A stretch of 64,000 bases of DNA from Bacteroidota bacterium (GTDB lineage: Bacteria > Bacteroidota > Bacteroidia > Flavobacteriales > Weeksellaceae). The notes under the pieces were generated by a model. That model was not told where the DNA came from, ran no database searches, and saw nothing but the letters and a program-made list of their open reading frames with translations. Below, piece after piece: positions 61,901-64,000 of the stretch. The translations under genes and the position numbers were made by a program. How positions within the stretch are numbered: position 1 is the stretch's first letter; each line of letters opens with the position of its first letter. The stretch is taken from the NCBI GenBank assembly GCA_023422635.1, contig JAFAGO010000051.1, positions 115,268-179,267 on the forward strand, given 5' to 3'.

Positions 61901-62108
61901 TGATTTGTTCTTCTAACGGAACAATCACACTCTTCATTACGGTTTCTGCATTTGCTCCCGTATAATTTGCAGTAACGGTCACGGTTGGTGGTGCAATATC
62001 AGGATATTGGGTAACCGGTAAAGAAACCAAACCAAGAATCCCCAAAATCACAACGATAATGGAAATTACGGTAGAAAGTACCGGTCTGTTGATGAAATTC
62101 TTAATCAT
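58953..62108 (-). CDS. RND efflux pump permease (HAE1/AcrB type)
   Basis: The inner-membrane proton-driven pump, 1051 residues. The start IKNFINRPVLSTVISIIVVI is the typical AcrB-type first helix. The porter domain begins IAPPTVTVTANYTGANAETV. The proton-relay aspartates are in LVLAIGIVDDAIVVVEAVHA, and the second half has AKNAILIVEFAVQRRH. GPTGVFYQQFGVTLIVAI is also AcrB-like. It overlaps the adaptor stop by one base. Likely substrates are lipophilic drugs or dyes; this cannot be told here. Confidence 0.96.
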   Translation of the reverse strand: MIKNFINRPVLSTVISIIVVILGILGLVSLPVTQYPDIAPPTVTVTANYTGANAETVMKSVIVPLEEQINGVEGMDYISSSATNDGAASIQVYFKQGINPDIATVNVQNRVSRATPLLPSEVTKSGVVTQKQQTSSLMFLTFYSDNKNIDDTFITNYMNINVLPAIQRIYGVGDARILGGKNYSMRIWLDPQKMQAYGLIPSEVTAAINDQSQEAAAGTLGQNDGQSFEYIIKYVGKFNEVSQYENMVVKSLGNGQDLLLKDIAKIQLDALSYTGLAQNGDDPAVSMAINQTPGSNAQEIIENIKAYLKNSEKSFPEGVKYTINFDSNEFLSASIEKVIHTLIEAFILVFLVVFIFLQDFRSTLIPAIAVPVSIVGSFFFLNLFGYSLNLLTLFALVLAIGIVVDDAIVVVEAVHAKMESGIKDAKKATVSAMDEITGAIISITLVMAAVFIPVTFITGPTGVFYQQFGVTLIVAIVISAVNALTLSPVLCSLLLKPTHHGNEEYEKKNFVGKFFYKFNVAFHAGTERYGKAFVFLLRHKWVTLALLLISGGLIFWISTTMKKGFVPSEDRGIVFADVQLPPGASMERTYTVMKSLQKEASKIPGIDQVTIVTGRGLISGTGSNNGMAFMKLKPFADRTDAQSQVNTIVGKLFGLSAQMPQMKDAKAIFFQPPSIPGYGMSSGFECVLLDKSGGSITDLDKTTQQFIANLSKRPEIQYAQTSFNTKFPQYQLTINVPVAKRMGVSVSNILSTLQGYVGGVYAADFTKYGKQFRVMVQSLPDDRVNPESLSTMYVKADDGQMTPITQFITLEKSSGPQSVSRYNLYSSVKITGANSGEYSTGDAIKAVQEVANQTLGNNYDVEFTGLSKEELSSGSQTVIIFGLSLIFVYFILSAQYESYILPLSVIFSLPLGVMGAYFSQMIFGLENNIYFQIALIMLVGLLAKNAILIVEFAVQRRHHGESLSMSAINAAKARLRPILMTSFAFILGLMPLVFSGGIGAAGNKSIATGAAFGLLIGTLLGLLVIPVLFVVFQYLQEKVKPSEKTKVHLSE

Positions 62109-63334
62109 TAAAATATGGTTTTAATGGATTGTACTAAACTATCAAACTGCACTTTTTGAGGAACTATTTTCGCATCATTGGCCACCGATTGTGTACCAGT
62201 TGCAATCACGAGATCTCCTTTGTTTAAACCGCTTTCAACGATCGCAACGTTATCCAATCTGGTTTTTACTTTGATCATTGTATTTTTGGCAGTATTGTTT
62301 ACGACTTTATACACGTACACCAAACCTTGTTGGTCAAAAGTTGCACTTTCTGGAACAGCTAAAACGTGATCGTAATTCACTGGGATTTTGACGTCTCCAC
62401 TATTTCCATTTGACAATAATTTTTGAGCATTTGGAAATGCTACTCGAAACTGAACGGTTCCCGTATTGGCATTCACTTGTCCAGTGACGGTTTCTACTCT
62501 ACCTTTTTCACCATAAATACTTCCGTTAGCCAGCTGCAATTCGACCATTGGAAGATTTTTAATTTTTTCGGCAACGGTGGCGCCTTTTGCTTTTTCTAGG
62601 AAATTGAGGTATTCTTTTTCATTCATTGCAAAATATGCATAGACTTCTCTGGTATCAGAAATCGTTGTTAATGCAGTTGTATCAGTCGGTCCAACTAAAC
62701 TTCCCACTTTTAATGGTAAACTCCCTACAACTCCAGAAATCGGTGCTCTTACAATAGAATAATCAACACTAGCCTGTGCCCCTTTATAATTAGCATTGGC
62801 TTGCGAAATTCCTGCAGATGCTTGTTGTTGTGAGGCTACAGCTTGCTGATATTGTGCTTGTGCTTTTGCAAGATTAGCATTAGCAGTTTCCAACTGAACA
62901 TTGCTAATAATATTTTTTTGAACCAATGGTTTCAATTTGTTGACTTCAACTTGTGCTGCATTTACGGCTGCTTTTGCGGCTGCAACATTGGCTTCTGAAG
63001 CAGAATAACTCGCTTTTGCTGCAGAAATTCCCGAACGCGCTGCATCTGCAGTTTCGGTGAGAACATTGGTTTCCAAACGAAATAAAGGTTGTCCTTTCGT
63101 TACATATTGTCCTTCATCTACCAAAACTTGTGTAATATAGCCTTGGATTTTTGCTCTTACATCATTGTTGACGATTCCTTGTAATTGCGCAGGATACGAA
63201 TCATACCCTACAAAATTCTTTTCCTCAACTTGTATTACCGGAAGTTTTGCTGGTCCTGTTTCTTTAGGTGCTTCCTTCGCACAAGACATCATCAAGGCGA
63301 ACAAACTACTGTAAATGATTACCTTTTTTTTCAT
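62108..63334 (-). CDS. RND efflux periplasmic adaptor lipoprotein (AcrA type)
   Basis: The lipid-anchored adaptor of the pump, 408 residues. The signal ends LMMSC with the cysteine at 18. The first lipoyl half is around VDEGQYVTKGQPLFRLE, followed by a long alanine-rich coiled-coil (about residues 95-175), then VDYSIVRAPISGVVGSLPLKVGSLV. The beta-barrel and membrane-proximal domains complete it. It begins 23 bases after the GbsR-type gene and shares its promoter. Confidence 0.95.
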   Translation of the reverse strand: MKKKVIIYSSLFALMMSCAKEAPKETGPAKLPVIQVEEKNFVGYDSYPAQLQGIVNNDVRAKIQGYITQVLVDEGQYVTKGQPLFRLETNVLTETADAARSGISAAKASYSASEANVAAAKAAVNAAQVEVNKLKPLVQKNIISNVQLETANANLAKAQAQYQQAVASQQQASAGISQANANYKGAQASVDYSIVRAPISGVVGSLPLKVGSLVGPTDTTALTTISDTREVYAYFAMNEKEYLNFLEKAKGATVAEKIKNLPMVELQLANGSIYGEKGRVETVTGQVNANTGTVQFRVAFPNAQKLLSNGNSGDVKIPVNYDHVLAVPESATFDQQGLVYVYKVVNNTAKNTMIKVKTRLDNVAIVESGLNKGDLVIATGTQSVANDAKIVPQKVQFDSLVQSIKTIF

Positions 63335-63357
63335 ATTTTTTTATAGATTTCGATCGG

Positions 63358-63816
63358 TTATAATTGATTTAAATATTCTTGAATGGTTTTAATGTGATGC
63401 CGCAATAATCTGGTGTGCATCTTCGTTTTTCGGTCATCTTCAGGATTTTTTTCTTCAGTATTAAAGGCTTCTAATCCGTCCATAATTTCTAATTCATCAG
63501 AAAGTTTATCCCGTATGAATTCAAAATGTTGTTTCACAAAATCGTTATTGATGGTAAAATATCTTTTTCTTTCATTCAATTTGTTGCTTTCTGTGATAAG
63601 ATTGTTACTCAACAAAAGGTTGATACTTGTTGAAGCTGAACTTTTACTCACAGCAAAAGTCTCCACAATTTCATCAAAACTCAATCCTTCGTTTTTAAAA
63701 TCAAATTTCAGATAAGCATAAATTTTCACGGCCAATGGTGGTAAATTAAAGGTACGACCATACAATTTTGTAATTTTACAAAAGAGTTTTTCGTCTATTT
63801 TAAGCTTTCTTGTCAA
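63358..63816 (-). CDS. GbsR/MarR-family transcriptional regulator of the efflux operon
   Basis: A 152-residue winged-helix regulator. The DNA-binding part is around LSFDEIVETFAVSKSSASTSINLLLSNNLI, and KRYFTINND forms the wing. The C-terminal helices likely form the dimer. This is the GbsR type of MarR-like protein that often controls RND pumps in flavobacteria. It is the first gene of the unit and lies 29 bases downstream of a long palindrome that covers the operon promoter, so autorepression is likely. Confidence 0.9.
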   Translation of the reverse strand: MTRKLKIDEKLFCKITKLYGRTFNLPPLAVKIYAYLKFDFKNEGLSFDEIVETFAVSKSSASTSINLLLSNNLITESNKLNERKRYFTINNDFVKQHFEFIRDKLSDELEIMDGLEAFNTEEKNPEDDRKTKMHTRLLRHHIKTIQEYLNQL

Positions 63817-63838
63817 TTCTTTTTATTTTAGAATAGGG

Positions 63839-63881
63839 CAAAAATATAAAATTAGTTCGGAACAAAACGAACTAATTTTAT
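63839..63881 (-). promoter_or_regulatory. Promoter and long palindromic operator of the GbsR-RND operon
   Basis: The -7 box TATTTTTG (63839-63846, minus strand) is exact. Directly upstream, ATAAAATTAGTTCG (63846-63859) and CGAACTAATTTTAT (63868-63881) form a perfect 14-bp inverted repeat with an 8-base centre. A protein bound there would cover the -33 region. Confidence 0.75.
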
Positions 63882-64000
63882 TAAACTTTTCATAAATATT
63901 TATAGAATTTCTTTTTTTTAAAACCGTAAAACTTTTTCAAAAGCTTTTCTTGCTGAACCGCGAAAAAAAACTTCACCACAATACTGATAGTGTAATGAAT

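Noticed and set aside
57535..63816. Second RND operon as horizontally acquired because of the nearby tRNA
   Set aside because: No integrase, direct repeat of the tRNA end or composition change is visible; tRNA-Ala is intact and the operon looks native.

Overview
The window looks like a chromosomal segment of a low-GC member of the Bacteroidota, most likely order Flavobacteriales and perhaps the Chryseobacterium-like Weeksellaceae. The evidence is: type IX secretion C-terminal sorting domains on two proteases, a SusC/SusD pair, a fused SecDF, almost no Shine-Dalgarno sequences, and many promoters with the Bacteroidota -7 box TAnnTTTG. The species cannot be named from the sequence alone. No insertion sequence, prophage, CRISPR array or rRNA operon is visible. 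There is one tRNA, tRNA-Ala(GGC).

Layout. 1-16 kb holds housekeeping and surface functions: a 5'-truncated secreted M36 metalloprotease, a small Spy-like protein, a GNAT acetyltransferase, a peroxiredoxin/thioredoxin operon, a class I aminotransferase, rsmG, a putative secreted Zn protease, an AddB-like nuclease, a secreted subtilase, a DegT sugar aminotransferase and galE. 15.4-25.7 kb is a glycan-use locus. A GH30 enzyme, SusC, SusD and a surface lipoprotein lie on the plus strand, divergent from an MFS transporter and a NUDIX-winged-helix regulator. A good palindrome sits at the susC promoter. 25.7-32 kb holds small genes, era, an SGNH hydrolase and a DEAD-box-type helicase. 32-36.4 kb is an assimilatory sulfate reduction operon (cysH-cysD-cysN) ending in an unusual siroheme-synthase-like/TauE fusion. 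36.6-43 kb is a TetR-controlled tripartite RND efflux operon. 43-51 kb holds secDF, a beta-propeller protein, an amino acid permease, a rhodanese, pnuC and a low-complexity lipoprotein.

51-57.4 kb is the most unusual part. A Na+/H+ antiporter gene is interrupted by one in-frame TAG. After an AraC regulator comes a small GIY-YIG nuclease gene bracketed by two arrays of three palindromic units with a 163-bp period. Next are a Y-family DNA polymerase gene and a divergent LexA-like XRE/S24 regulator with a shared candidate operator. 57.5-63.9 kb is a second RND efflux operon behind a GbsR/MarR-type regulator, with a 14-bp-armed palindrome over its promoter.

How the genes work together. Both efflux operons place the regulator first and carry promoter palindromes, which suggests autoregulated, inducible pumps. 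The Sus locus would bind and import a glucan (probably beta-1,6-linked) and cut it with the GH30 enzyme. The MFS protein could then take up the product under control of the NUDIX regulator. Sulfate would be activated by CysDN and reduced directly as APS, because CysH carries the iron-sulfur cysteines and no APS kinase is present. The best candidate for an undescribed system is the GIY-YIG gene with its flanking repeat arrays.
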